Assembly (NCBI GenBank): GCA_026545765.1
Contig: CM048843.1
Location: 12,237,501-12,301,500, forward strand
Reading direction: 5' to 3'
DNA length: 64,000 nucleotides
Origin: Plantago major
Lineage: Eukaryota; Streptophyta; Magnoliopsida; Lamiales; Plantaginaceae
The translations under genes were made by a program, and so were the position numbers. Position 1 is the first letter of the stretch. Every line of letters begins with the position of its first letter. The notes below the pieces were generated by a model. The model worked only from the letters and a program-made list of their open reading frames with translations, was not told the origin of the DNA and did no database searches. Below, in pieces: positions 9,314 through 19,999 of the stretch.

Positions 9314-11987
9314 TTAAGGCAAGGTGGAGAACCGCTTCTTCAGGAAAGCCCGGTAATTGTCGAAAGGTACAAAGCATACCTTTCGGAGAGCATTCGGGAC
9401 CCATCTTGGGAGGAAGGGCCCGCCATTTCGGATCTCGATCTCACCTTCCACGGTGACGAGTTCTGCAAACTCACATGCGGCCAACTGTTCATCCGAGACA
9501 CTGTCTACAGGGACTTCCACACCATTAGCATCCACAGAAGGGATTAACCCTTCCGCCTTCCAGTTAAAGTCCGGTGGAAGTAGTCCCTTGATCGCAGCTG
9601 CCCGATAGCGCATACGAACCCATCCAAAGGGAGACATCGGATTTGTCCGCCGTCAAGAACTTGAAGGTGTCAGACTCCATGAAGTCACGACCAGCCTGAA
9701 GACGGGCATATTGGAGTCCTTCGAGCAGAAAATCCTTGGAATCCAAAAAAGCCTTCATCGACTTGTCGACAAAGTTCTCCGCCAATGAGGTCCGCCTTAA
9801 TCTCTTCCCGGCTAGTCTTGACTTATGGAACTTCACCGTGCTCTTTCAACAGATCTCCATTTGCTTCACCTTCTCCGCCTCATCCGCGGAAGTGGCCACG
9901 GCCTTGTGGAGGTCCTCCTCAATGGTAGCGCGTTCAGCGGCCTTCCATTGCATGGCCCTGACGAAACAGCCGAGCTGCAAGAAGTCCGTAAGAATATAAG
10001 TTGCACTTCTGTCATACTAAGAACAAACCAAGAAGAGCATCCAAAGATTACTTACCCGTTGGTATAGCCCATCCAACCCGCTCAACCTCAGGGAGTCCGC
10101 AAGCCGGCATACTCCTTGTCAAGAGCAACTTGGTCAACAGGAAGGACAATGGACAATTCTTGTCTCTTTGTCGGGAGGAGCCTCGGTTGCTCCTCTCTTG
10201 CCCCGAGGTAATGGCATCCTGCATCAACACCTCCGTTGTGGTGCGGCAGAATGAAGTTCGGGACTTCAAGCGGTGGCGCCCGAGTGACGGGGTTTTGCCT
10301 TGCTTGCACCGCCAAGGCCTGAGAATCCTCTCCAGCCTTGTTCCGCCTTTCTTCCTCCGCGGCAAAAACTGCGGCATTCTTCGGATCTGACATGGGAAGA
10401 CCCGCGGAAGTGTTGATGATTTTGGTCCTCGACCGTGGCGACCTCCGGGCTGGCTTTCGCTTCTCCGCAACTTTTTCTTTTCAGGAGTGTCGACATGATG
10501 TAGTCGAACCAATGATGCATACAATAAACCAAAGGCGTTAGATATGGGGGTTAAAGAAGAATTATCAGAATTGCGTAAATACGTAATCCAAATAGAGTAT
10601 ATCGAAGAAGAAAGAACGCCAAGTTTCAAGTCAACGAATCCTTATTAAAGTCCGTCTTCCCTCCTACATCCACTGCGCCTGTTAGTCCGCACAGGTAGGG
10701 AAGTGGTCGATGATTAATCCGTGAAACGGATAAGTAGGTGGTCATGCTTTTTGTGGATTGCCGTCACCCACGGAGCCACGTTCTTGGAAGGGGACGCCAA
10801 TCCGGATACTCTCCTTAGGAATTTTGTTGGCGGTCCCATCGTTCGCCGCCTCTCGGACTCCCCTGGTTTCAGAGCCATCCGTACAAAAATGTACCTATCC
10901 CACCACTTTGATCCCAGCGACGAAATGGAGTCCGAGATAAAATTGTAGGGTTTCCTATTCATGAAAGTATAGAATAGTGGATTCCCCGGACTGAACGAGA
11001 CGTGGAAGAGCTGCCTAAAGTTCTCAAAATTTACGGCGCCTTTCTTCTTACAAAAAACTACAAAGCAAATAAGGTTACCCAGGGACTTGGGGATAACCTG
11101 ACTCGGACCTATACCAATATGGTTCAGAATGTTTTTCAGTTCTGTGGCAATGGGGATCTTCCATCCGCAGGAGAAGGCCACCTCATGCACGCACATATAT
11201 CCAGCGGGAGGGTTATAGAATGCATGCCCGGGTTCAGGGATCATTATTTATACGAAGTCGGGGATCTCCCATTTTCGCCTCCATTCCGGTATCTCCTCAG
11301 GTTTGACCCTCGATGGACAGGTAGGAAGAAGCCCGTCCGCGTTTAGCTCTCCGAACTCGTCTGCTATCACTACTGCGGATGCGGGACGAGGAAATTTGAT
11401 CCTTGCACCTTGGCACCACGACCTTCAATTAATGGAAGATTGGACTGAACGGGCGCAGCAGGGTGTAGTGCAATCCGCCGACTGGATCGTCTAGGGGGAC
11501 GAGCGACAGGAGATCCTTCTCCTTCTTCCTCCTCGTCCTCATATTCCTCTTCCTCACCATCTTCTTCCTCCTCGATGACACCTTCGGGTCTCCCGGATGT
11601 GCTTGGCTTGGACGAACATGTTTCTGCTACAACACGGTCCTCCACCCCAGCCTCGAGCATCTCGACTTCATTAGCCTCCCGACCGCTGTCGCCTTCCCGC
11701 TCCGCACGCAGTTCGCTCGGATCCCAGGATGTCCCAATGCCACCTATAGTCCGAGATTGGACTAACGACCTAGTCCTAGCAAGGTCACCCCGGTCCACTG
11801 AAACGTCGGCCTGCGCTTCTGTCGCACCGCGAACTCCGTGCCCAGCATCAGAATCTCTGGACGACCCAAGCTCCACAACTACAAAATCTCTCGCGAACAA
11901 GGTCAGATCCACGGACCCGATCCCTAAATCTACTGCGTCATTATAACCTGGGGCCTCGTGCTGGTTCTGACTATCGCTCCCGGACAT
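9314..11987 (-). pseudogene. Antisense gene of the Tat element: putative gypsy-type transposon domain (Transposase_28-like)
   Basis: Successive minus-strand frames form one broken gene. 11987-11370 starts ATGTCCGGG just after a CCCTAG acceptor-like site and is highly acidic (long Glu/Asp run). 11360-10714 carries the conserved domain: PEEIPEWRRKWEIPDF, then a TAA stop (11245-11247), then IPEPGHAFYNPP, a CVHEVAF block, NILNHIGIGPSQVIPKS and FENFRQLF. This matches the domain known as putative gypsy-type transposon (PF04195), which plant Tat/Retand elements carry in antisense. 10629-9314 continues in shifted frames with basic and coiled-coil-like segments (FAAEEERRNKAGE; SMKAFLDSKDFL). The function of the family is unknown. 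A minus-strand TATA box at 12623-12632 is a plausible promoter, with an intron between it and 11987. Confidence 0.78.
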
Positions 11988-13317
11988 CCTAGGGCAGAAG
12001 GAAACAAGTCAGGAATGATGGTGTTGATTGTCCGAGAGTTCGTTTAGGTAATTTCTTAAGTCAAAGAAAGCCTACGAATTTCTACTTAACGCGTCGTTGG
12101 CACTATCACCTACCTTACCCGGCACGAAGCGCAAATTTATTTAAGACCGTATTAATCACCAACACATTACCAAATAAGCATGCATAATCAAATTTTGGTT
12201 ACAGTCGGCATACACATGAGATGCATCAACAAGATACTGGCAATAAATTGGCATGCAACAGTACGGAGGAGAAATTGTTTCAACTAAGAACGTTGCTAAA
12301 GCATATCACACGCAACATCGGCAAGAACAGACTCGACAATTTCATATCCGAGCAGGGCAAAAACATATGAGCACGAAGTAAGCATATCGTGAAAAGGAGA
12401 CAACTTAGCAAAAGTGAAGATGTACGTACTTGATAAAGTTGATTTGATAAGTTCGAACGGACGACTAAGCCTTGCAGCTTTTCCGAGGGTACGGATTCGA
12501 AGAAGAAACTTTCAAATTTTGCGACTCTTGCTTGCTCGGATGTGTCTTCAAACGCTCGGATTGCTTTGCGATTGCTCTGAATTTCGAGATTGCTAAAAGT
12601 GTGAAAGTGACTGATGGGCTGACTATTTATAAGGGCAATTTGGGAAAGGCCAAGCGTCACATCACTTAGGATTAAACCACGACCGTTGATCTCTTCAAAT
12701 CCAACGGTCATGACGATTCACGAATAGATGGCCAACAAGACGTTTGGTGCCTAACCGAGGAGTCGCATCACCTGGATTTGAATCCCAACCGTCAGATCTT
12801 TTTGATCCAAGGGTTACACCGTTCGACGAATGGGTTGCTGTCAGTACGTCGCACCTAACGCGTGACAGATGTGTCACATCAATCGGGCCTCTAACCCCAA
12901 CCGTCGATGTCGTCCTGATCCAACAGTCATGTCGCTTTACTCGGGATCTTTCCCGCGAGAGCCGAACACACAACCTATTGGGCCTCTTGGGCTTACGGAT
13001 CAACACCAGACGGATCGGTTTGACAAAGTCAATCTAACAGACGATCTCAGTGCTACACTACATCCTAACTGCATTCTGAACTATATATCTCGATTACAAA
13101 TACCTTTTCCATCTGATCCGAACACTTACATTAATCCGTTTGTAGAAGGAAGGGGGGGGGGGAGAGAGAGATATATTCAATTCCTGAACATGGAACACGG
13201 ATGACGGATCTCAAACAGAAGGGATCTTTTACCTTTCTTCAGTTAACGATTCGGACACGCTCCACAGCACACTTGTTCTTTTCATAGTTACCAACTATCT
13301 TCTACTAAGATACTTGG
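11988..13317. other. Gypsy interior between antisense gene and polypurine tract
   Basis: No convincing coding sequence on either strand. The 143-codon minus-strand frame at 12280-12711 spans the antisense TATA box and is therefore not a credible protein. The segment most likely holds the promoter, leader and first intron of the antisense gene, plus the untranslated 3' part of the element. Confidence 0.55.
12623..12632 (-). promoter_or_regulatory. Minus-strand TATA box, probable promoter of the antisense gene
   Basis: The minus strand reads TTATAAATAG. It lies about 640 bases upstream of the antisense ATG at 11987, which itself follows a pyrimidine-rich CTTCTGCCCTAG acceptor-like sequence. 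The layout suggests TATA, leader, intron, coding exon. This is inferred from motifs only. Confidence 0.5.
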
Positions 13318-13333
13318 AAACTAGGGGGACATA
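13318..13333 (+). other. Polypurine tract of the gypsy element
   Basis: AAACTAGGGGGACATA directly precedes the 3' LTR. The purine-rich AGGGGGA core in this position is the expected plus-strand primer site. Confidence 0.8.
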
Positions 13334-14196
13334 TGTTGTTACGGACATGTGTCCAATCCGTTAAGGCGCCGTAGAGCGTGTCCTAAAGCGCATCACGGCT
13401 TAATTAGCGATTCAAGATCGGTCCGACCTCACATGGTCCGCCCAAAGTGAATCGACCAGTACGCTAAAGGTCACTACAACCTTACAGCTAGTCCGAGCTA
13501 GCTGGGAGAAGGACTTACAAACCTGGCCACGCCAGTACAGAGATGCCAAACGGACCGGACGAGGAAATCTCGGACGCCACCATCACGATAAGCCCAAACG
13601 TATATATGTAGAACCATCGAGATACTTGGTGAGACTCTAGGCTCGGACATCCAGAGTCACCCAAGGGCAGATCAACCAAGCAGACAGGTCTGTCCGAGGG
13701 ACTAACACGGACCCAACGTGCGGAACAGTACTCTTAGAGGGAAAGGACCAAACTACCCTCCCGGCCCATTAATTAGTATTGGATTACTATTCACTAATGG
13801 GCCATGGGCCAAAGGTAGCATTGGTGTCCAAATCTGAGGCATACACTTGGCATCATCTTATGATCTACTTCATAAGTATATGATAACTATAAATATAGCA
13901 CAAGGTCCAAGACCTTAAGGTAAGTGATAATTCCATAGTAACAAGTATCTCTTGATATCTTAACCTTTCCCGCTACTATTGCATTGAGAGCTTTCATCTC
14001 TCCTTTGAGTAAAGCCTCCTTCCGGATTGACTTAGGCAATCCGGATAATCCATTCTAAACCCCCCCCCCCCCCCACTTAGTCCTTTCAGGTACTCTTGCT
14101 CGGACAAGCCTTCTCTCGGACTTCAAGTTGGAGGTGGATCTTAGATTAGGTTACTTGTAGTAGTAGTGTTGGTGTTTGAGGTTTTATCCCTCAACA
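13334..14196 (+). repeat. 3' LTR of the Ty3/gypsy element
   Basis: 863 bp, the partner of 184-1043. It starts TGTTGTTACGG and ends CCCTCAACA, followed by the second copy of the ATAAT target duplication (14197-14201). Confidence 0.96.
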
Positions 14197-16867
14197 ATAA
14201 TTACAAGTATTTCCTTACTATTGTTGATGATTTTACTAGATGCACTTGGATATGTTTGATGACACATAAATCTGAGGCAAGAAAGCATATTATGGATTTC
14301 TGTGTTATGGTAAAAAATCAGTTCAATACTACTGTGAAAAGTATTAGGTCTGACAATGGTCAAGAGTTCCTTTTCCATGAGTTTTATCAGTCTCAGGGAA
14401 TAATTCATCAAACGTCATGTGTAGCTACACCTGAACAAAATGGTGTAGTAGAGCGCAAACACCAGCATATTTTACAGGTTGCCAGATCACTTCTATTTCA
14501 TTCTCATTTACCAGTTGAGTTTTGGTCTGATAGTGTAATGTGTGCTATTCACATAATAAACAGGTTACCATATGCTAATTTACAAGGCAAATCTCCTTTT
14601 CAAATGCTTTACAACAAGCCTGTAAATTATGATTATATGAGAACTTTTGGCTCATTATGTTATGTTAGTACACTAAACACTAACAGACACAAGTTTGACA
14701 AGAGAGTTGTCAAATGTGTCTTTCTTGGCTATTGTTTTGGAGTAAAAGGGTATAAATGTTATCAGTTGGATAATAATCAAATTCTTATTTCCAGACATTT
14801 GATTTTTAAAGAAAATGTATTTCCTTTTCATCCAAGTTACATCTCTGATAACATTAGTACTCCTACTGAAAATCATGATTCAACACAGTTTCTCTATAAC
14901 TATGAGGTTGAGCAAAATTTTCATAACACAATGCCAAGAACAGATTCAGTTGTACAACATCAAGTTGTTAACACTAGTCACTGCAAAATACCATTATTCA
15001 TGCACAAACTAGTGATAACACTTTATCAGTTCAAAATATTAATGTTGCAGAATTCACTGAGTTTTCTGATGCAGTTTCTTCTGAGTTGATAGATCATACA
15101 GGTACTGAAGAAACTAATGTCATTCCACCTGTCAGACAATCAACCAGGAGAAGAACAACACCTGCACATCTACAAGTTTATGAGTGTGCTCTTCCACCTT
15201 CATTAAAGCACACAGAGCAAGCTAATCAAGCATTAGCTGTGCACACCACACCTTATCCTATCTCTAATTACTTGTCTACTAACAAATTATGTCCTGAATT
15301 TGCTTGTTTTACAGCTGCTATTTCTCAAATAGCTGAGCCTAAAACCTTTAAAGAAGCAAATAAGCATCAAGAGTGGCAGCAGGCAATGCAAGCTGAGCTC
15401 ATAGCATTAGAGAAAAACAACACTTGGTTACTTACTCATCTACCTGCTGGTAAACATACTATAGGATGCAAATGGGTATACAGAGTAAAGTACAAGTCAG
15501 ATGGTTCTATTGAAAGATACAAGGCCAGGCTTGTAGCTAAAGGATACACACAGGAGGAAGGGCTGGACTACTTTGAAACATTTTCACCTGTCACCAAGTT
15601 AACTACTGTGAGAACTTTATTATTAGTAGCTTCAATTAAAAGATGGCATTTATATCAATTAGATGTCAATAATGCTTTTTTACATGGTGACTTAGATGAG
15701 GAAGTATATATGGTTCCCCCTCCTGGTTATTGTCAACCAAATGAAAATAGAGTATGCAAGCTTACCAAGGCATTATATGGCCTAAAACAGGCATCTAGGC
15801 AATGGTTTAACAAGCTTACATCTTGTTTATTGAATTTTGGTTACATACAATCTCAGGCTGATAACTCATTGTTTGTTAAACATAGCACTAACTCTTTCAC
15901 AGCTTTAGTTGTTTATGTTGATGATGTTATCTTAGCAGGAGATGATATAAATGAGATCAACAAGGTGAAAGAACATTTACATGATCAATTTACAATCAAG
16001 GATCTTGGCAAGATAAGATACATGCTAGGATTAGAGGTGGCACAGTCAGAAGAAGGGATTGTTCTGACACAAAGAAAATATGCTTTGGACTTACTTAAAG
16101 AGACAGGTTATTTGGGATGTAAACCTGCATCTACACCAATGGAGAGCAAATCCAGATTAACATCTACAGAGGGCACACCACTACCAGATCTATCAGTATA
16201 CAGAAGATTAATAGGAAGGCTGGTTTATTTAAACATTACGGACTGATCTCATTTTGTTTACCATTCAAAATTTGAGTCAGTTCATGAGCAAGCCAACCTC
16301 AGCTCATTTGGATGCTGCACACAGAGTACTAAGGTATATAAAGACTGCACCATGCAAAGGCATCTTGTTATCAAGGAAGAATGGGTTTCAATTAAGTGCA
16401 TACAAGGATGTTGATTGGGCTACCGCTTGATACAAGGAAAAGTATCACATGATTCACTATATTCATGGGTTCATCATTGATATCTTGGAAAAGTAAGAAA
16501 CAACAAACAGTTAGCAGAAGTAGCACTGAAGCTGAATATAGAGCTTTTGCATCCACAGCTTGTGAGATTCAATGGCTGTTCTATTTGCTTAAAGATCTTC
16601 GAGTTGAATTACAAGGACCAGCTCATATCTACATGCAAGAAAAGTGCATATTGCCTCGCCAACAACCCAGTACAGCATGAGAGATCCAAACACATCGAAT
16701 TGGACTGTCATTTTATTAGGGAAAAGATTCAAACTAAAGTCATGAAGCTATTCCATATTCCTACAGAGCAAATGACTGCAGATATTATGACAAAGCCGCT
16801 TGGAGGTCCTCTCTTTATTACACACAGTTCCAAGTTGTCCATGACTGACATCCATGCTCCAACTTGA
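14197..16867 (+). pseudogene. Ty1/copia pol, 3' piece: integrase, RT, RNase H
   Basis: This is the continuation of the copia element from base 183. Its first open frame runs to 15089 and has the rest of the integrase: SDNGQEF (second catalytic Asp), PEQNGVVERKH (catalytic Glu) and the FGSLCYVS/VFLGYCFGVKGYKCY block. The next frame (15086-16246) is the RT: CKWVYRVKYKSDGSIERYKA, YTQEEGLDYFETFSPV, LDVNNAFLHGDL, LYGLKQASRQWF and the YVDD catalytic box in VVYVDDVILAGDD. Stops and frame changes follow from about 16240. The RNase H tail is readable in two further frames (SWKSKKQQTVSRSSTEAEY; then HIPTEQMTADIMTKPLGGP) and ends at 16867. The element is dead through the gypsy insertion as well as point decay. 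Confidence 0.93.
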
Positions 16868-16873
16868 GGGGGG

Positions 16874-17307
16874 GTATCAAGACTAGAGACTGCACAGAAG
16901 AAGAAGAAGAAGAAGAAAAATTCTGTATAACAGAATTTGTTAAGACAAAAACGAACAAAACGCACTTCTCTACTATTACGTTTTTGTAATTAGTTAAAGC
17001 ACGACTTATACCTTCAGCATAAAGACTTGTACATAGCGGTTAGATTAGAAGTTAGTTAGAAAAGCTATAAAGATAGCTCATCTCTCTGCTTTTCATTATC
17101 ATCTAATTCATTCATGTTTCTCTTTCATTTTCGATTGTAAAGAAAGGTTACAGTTATTCATACTGTAACTTGGTTTGATCAATACAATTCTGTATTTTCT
17201 CATATATTTATCTATACTCGTTTTGATTAAAATTTGAATCAGGCTCTCGTTTAGATATCTCGTCACTTGGAGTGAATCAAATTCGAATGAGATTTTCATT
17301 GATAACA
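16874..17307 (+). repeat. 3' LTR of the Ty1/copia element (probable)
   Basis: A purine tract (GAGGGGGGG, from about 16866) follows the pol stop, and the sequence TATCAAGACT starts right after it. The proposed end is TTGATAACA at 17307, which is the inverted complement of TGTTATCAA. The start seems to have lost its TGT, leaving TATCAA. A TATA box (CTATAAAG, 17065-17072) sits inside. The 5' LTR is outside the window, so the boundary cannot be checked against its partner. Confidence 0.6.
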
Positions 17308-17510
17308 CTACTCTAAAATGATATCATATCATACCAACAAAATTTATGCACCATTTCTTAAAAATACAGTAACAAAATCTGTGTAATTAGACAGATGTTA
17401 TGAGCAGGTGGCGTAGGATAACATGAGCTACATATTGCTTGCCACACCCTGAAAAAGAAAATTTGTTTATACCAATGTAGTTTGTTTACATAAGAGCCCA
17501 AACAAGATGG

Positions 17511-18110
17511 TTTTTTTCTTTTTTTTTTTTTTAGAAAAACGAACATATATTGCTGAAAAATTACGTTACAGCTGAATTTACAAAAGGTAATTCAACCGTA
17601 CCAAAACTATCAACTACACAATCTGTCACAAGAAGATGTGCTAAATTATTACTAGTTCTACGAACAAACTGAAAAGAAGCAGAATTCAAAGAGCTAACAA
17701 TAGCTTCAATACCGGCGACTAAACCTCCTAACTCCGAAAAAGAAAGTCCAGACTGTTGTAATTGAGAAACCAGATTCAAACAATCCCTTTCAAAAATAAT
17801 ATCCTGCAAATTCAGACGTGTAGCACATGATGCAGCGGAATCGTACCGCCAAAGCTTCTGCTACTTCCGGCTTTTGTATATATTTGACCTGCTTTCATTC
17901 CCAATAAGAACAGAACCTCGCCAATCTCTAATAACCACTCCCAATCCTTCCTTTGCTGGATCACAAGAAATGGAAGCGTCATAGTTAGCTTTGTATGTAC
18001 CTTGAGGCGGCCACAACTGTGATATCAAGCTACCTGGCTTGAGAAACTGTACATTGAGCCTCTTTAAACCTTGCCAAAAAACCTTGGATGAAGTGAACAG
18101 ACTCAACCGG
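17511..18110 (-). pseudogene. LINE, 3' end: RNase H domain and poly(A) tail
   Basis: On the minus strand this reads into an RVT_3-type RNase H: ANYDASISCDPAKEG, GVVIRDWRG, then ERDCLNLVSQL and RRTSNNLAHLL, with frame breaks between. It ends in a run of A (T run on the plus strand at 17511-17532), the expected 3' end of a non-LTR retroelement. The segment is cut at 18110 by a solo LTR. The rest of the LINE lies beyond 29657 on the far side of that insertion. Confidence 0.8.
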
Positions 18111-19184
18111 TGTTGGCAAATATGCAATGGAAACACTAAGTTAAGCGCAGCGGAATTCGAAAAATTTATTCCAATGACTATTCCACGTAAAAACAAGCAA
18201 AACAATACTTACTTGTCGCACTAGCTTTCCAGACAGCAACTTTAAAACCTCAAAGCTCTTCTCCGAATCTGTTCGTCAAGTACTTTGAATATGTTCGTCA
18301 TGTATGAGATGTTGAATCCAATACGTCACGATTAGCTTCCTCTACCTTGGTATCCACGGGCAATCAATTCTACCGAAGAACAATAGGATATTTCCGTTCG
18401 AAACTACACTAAACTATTTAATGAGTGGGGTTATAGAGAATAGAATCATGAAGAAAGATGATTCATGCAAGAAGAGTAGAGATATGTTAACTAACTAAGA
18501 AAACCGAACTGCATAGTATGTTATACTATCGAGCAGTTATCAAATGTATAAGGACTCTTGGCCCATTTGGTTTAACTTGAGTCCATTAAGTATTTGGTCA
18601 TGGGTTCAAAATTCACCCTGCCTAACTTATTTTTCTTTATCTCTTTTGGGCTTTTATGTTTGGACTTCGTTCTAATTTGGTTCAAATAAACCTTATTGCT
18701 TTAATTAATTAATTCCAATTTAATCTAATCAATCTTTCTTCAAATATAAATTAAATCCAATTCAATTAATTTACTTTCTTAAAGTATAACAATTAATTAA
18801 GTCCGATAAATCCAATTTGGCTTATTAATTGTTTATATCAAATAGATCAATTCTCAATAACAATAAATTAAACATTTATTAATCCAATTAATATTTAATT
18901 CACTCTAATACTCAGTTGGTAGAACAATCACATCAAAGTGTGACCCATATGGCCTTATGTAAGTAAGCACTAATCTAATTAAAGTTTGGTGAAACTCCTA
19001 GACAATTTACCAAACATTCTAAATACATAAGGAACGTTTGCGAGGATTGCAAACCACCTGTAATGTAGAGCTTATGATGATACGGTCCTTTCATTCGCGA
19101 ACACTCGATTAAGTCTAGAACTTGATTTAGTGTCTATTCCAATAAATTAATCCATTTATCTCATTCTACTAAACTAGTTAATGA

Positions 19185-19203
19185 CCCGTCGATATTCGAC
19201 GGG
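19185..19203 (-). other. Helitron 3'-terminal hairpin
   Basis: CCCGTCGA-TAT-TCGACGGG, a perfect 8-bp stem with a 3-base loop, 7 bases inside the terminal CTAG on the minus strand. The same two arms occur in the second Helitron at 55991-56009. Confidence 0.88.
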
Positions 19204-19279
19204 GCATAGAGGCCAAACTCAAAATAAGAAATGAATATATCGCATAATAAAATGCTAAAGTTAATGAACATTTCGTATC

Positions 19280-19700
19280 ATATGTTTTACCATTGATTTC
19301 TTATATGAATACATTTAATTTCTTCTTACTGGTAACCGTAGAGAGAGAACATGCAATTGTTCACGTTTGAATATGGGTGAGGTGGTAGAGGCCGACGTGT
19401 AAGAAAGATTGCTAAGGACTTTTGTTTATGGTCATTGCAAAATAGACGATATGTGGAACTATATTCTATCAAAATTGATAGGGAACTTCGTCTTGTAGAA
19501 TGGGCTAACCATCACAATTTGAATGATAAACCTTTTGGGCTGGGTAGACTACCGATATTATATTTGCCTCAATGATATGCTTTCTAACATTAGTAAATAT
19601 GAGCTAGACCTGTTCCATTTTACAATTCGGTAGTTTGATCCATATATCTGATAAGCATTATCATGCATACACTTAAGAATGCTATAGTGAAAATTGGTAT
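19280..19700 (-). pseudogene. Second, more decayed copy of the helicase C-terminal region
   Basis: The stretch aligns along its length with 20000-20410: the AGAGAGAGAACATGCAATTGTT and TCATTGCAAAATAGACG blocks here match AGAGAGAGCAACATACAGTTG and TCATTGCAAAGCAGACG there. The offset is about 720 bases, so the Helitron contains a tandem partial duplication of the 3' part of its helicase gene. This copy has no usable reading frame. Confidence 0.65.
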
Positions 19701-19999
19701 ATTTAAGGTGGTTCAGAAAACAATGTATAATATATATGAGGATCATAGTTTGTAAGAATAACAAATTCTTGACGTACAAGAATAATAGTTTTGCATTGAG
19801 TAAAATCTAGTAAATTACTGGTAAGACTTGACTTCATATGAAGGCATCCGTACCTGTAAAAGTATAAGGATATACGCTTAGATGTATTATAAATTGTGAA
19901 ACATAAAACATAAATGAAAATATGCAAGTTAACAAATATATATGAAAAAATAAATTTACCTCATAATTTATCGAAAACTTCTTTGTAAACCACGTTAGT

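Larger units (their letters stand above)
184..14196 (+). mobile_element. Ty3/gypsy LTR retrotransposon, Tat type, full length but decayed
   Basis: Two long direct repeats (184-1043 and 13334-14196) bound an interior with primer-binding site, gag, protease, RT, RNase H, a second archaeal-type RNase H, integrase and polypurine tract, in that order. LTR ends are TGTTG and CAACA. The flanking five bases are ATAAT on both sides (179-183 and 14197-14201), an exact target duplication, so both ends are certain. The extra RNase H between RNase H and integrase, and the long antisense-coding region after pol, are hallmarks of the Tat/Retand/Ogre branch. Gag and RT carry stops and frameshifts, so the copy cannot be autonomous, although the integrase frame is intact. 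By eye the LTRs differ at roughly 4-5% of positions, so the insertion is not very recent. Confidence 0.96.

Noticed and set aside
12280-12711. 143-codon minus-strand frame in the gypsy element
   Set aside because: It spans the antisense TATA box, so it could not be translated from that promoter.
19185-19203. Perfect palindrome read as a transcription terminator
   Set aside because: It is part of a Helitron 3' end (CTAG 7 bases away) and recurs in a second Helitron; eukaryotic genes do not use such terminators.
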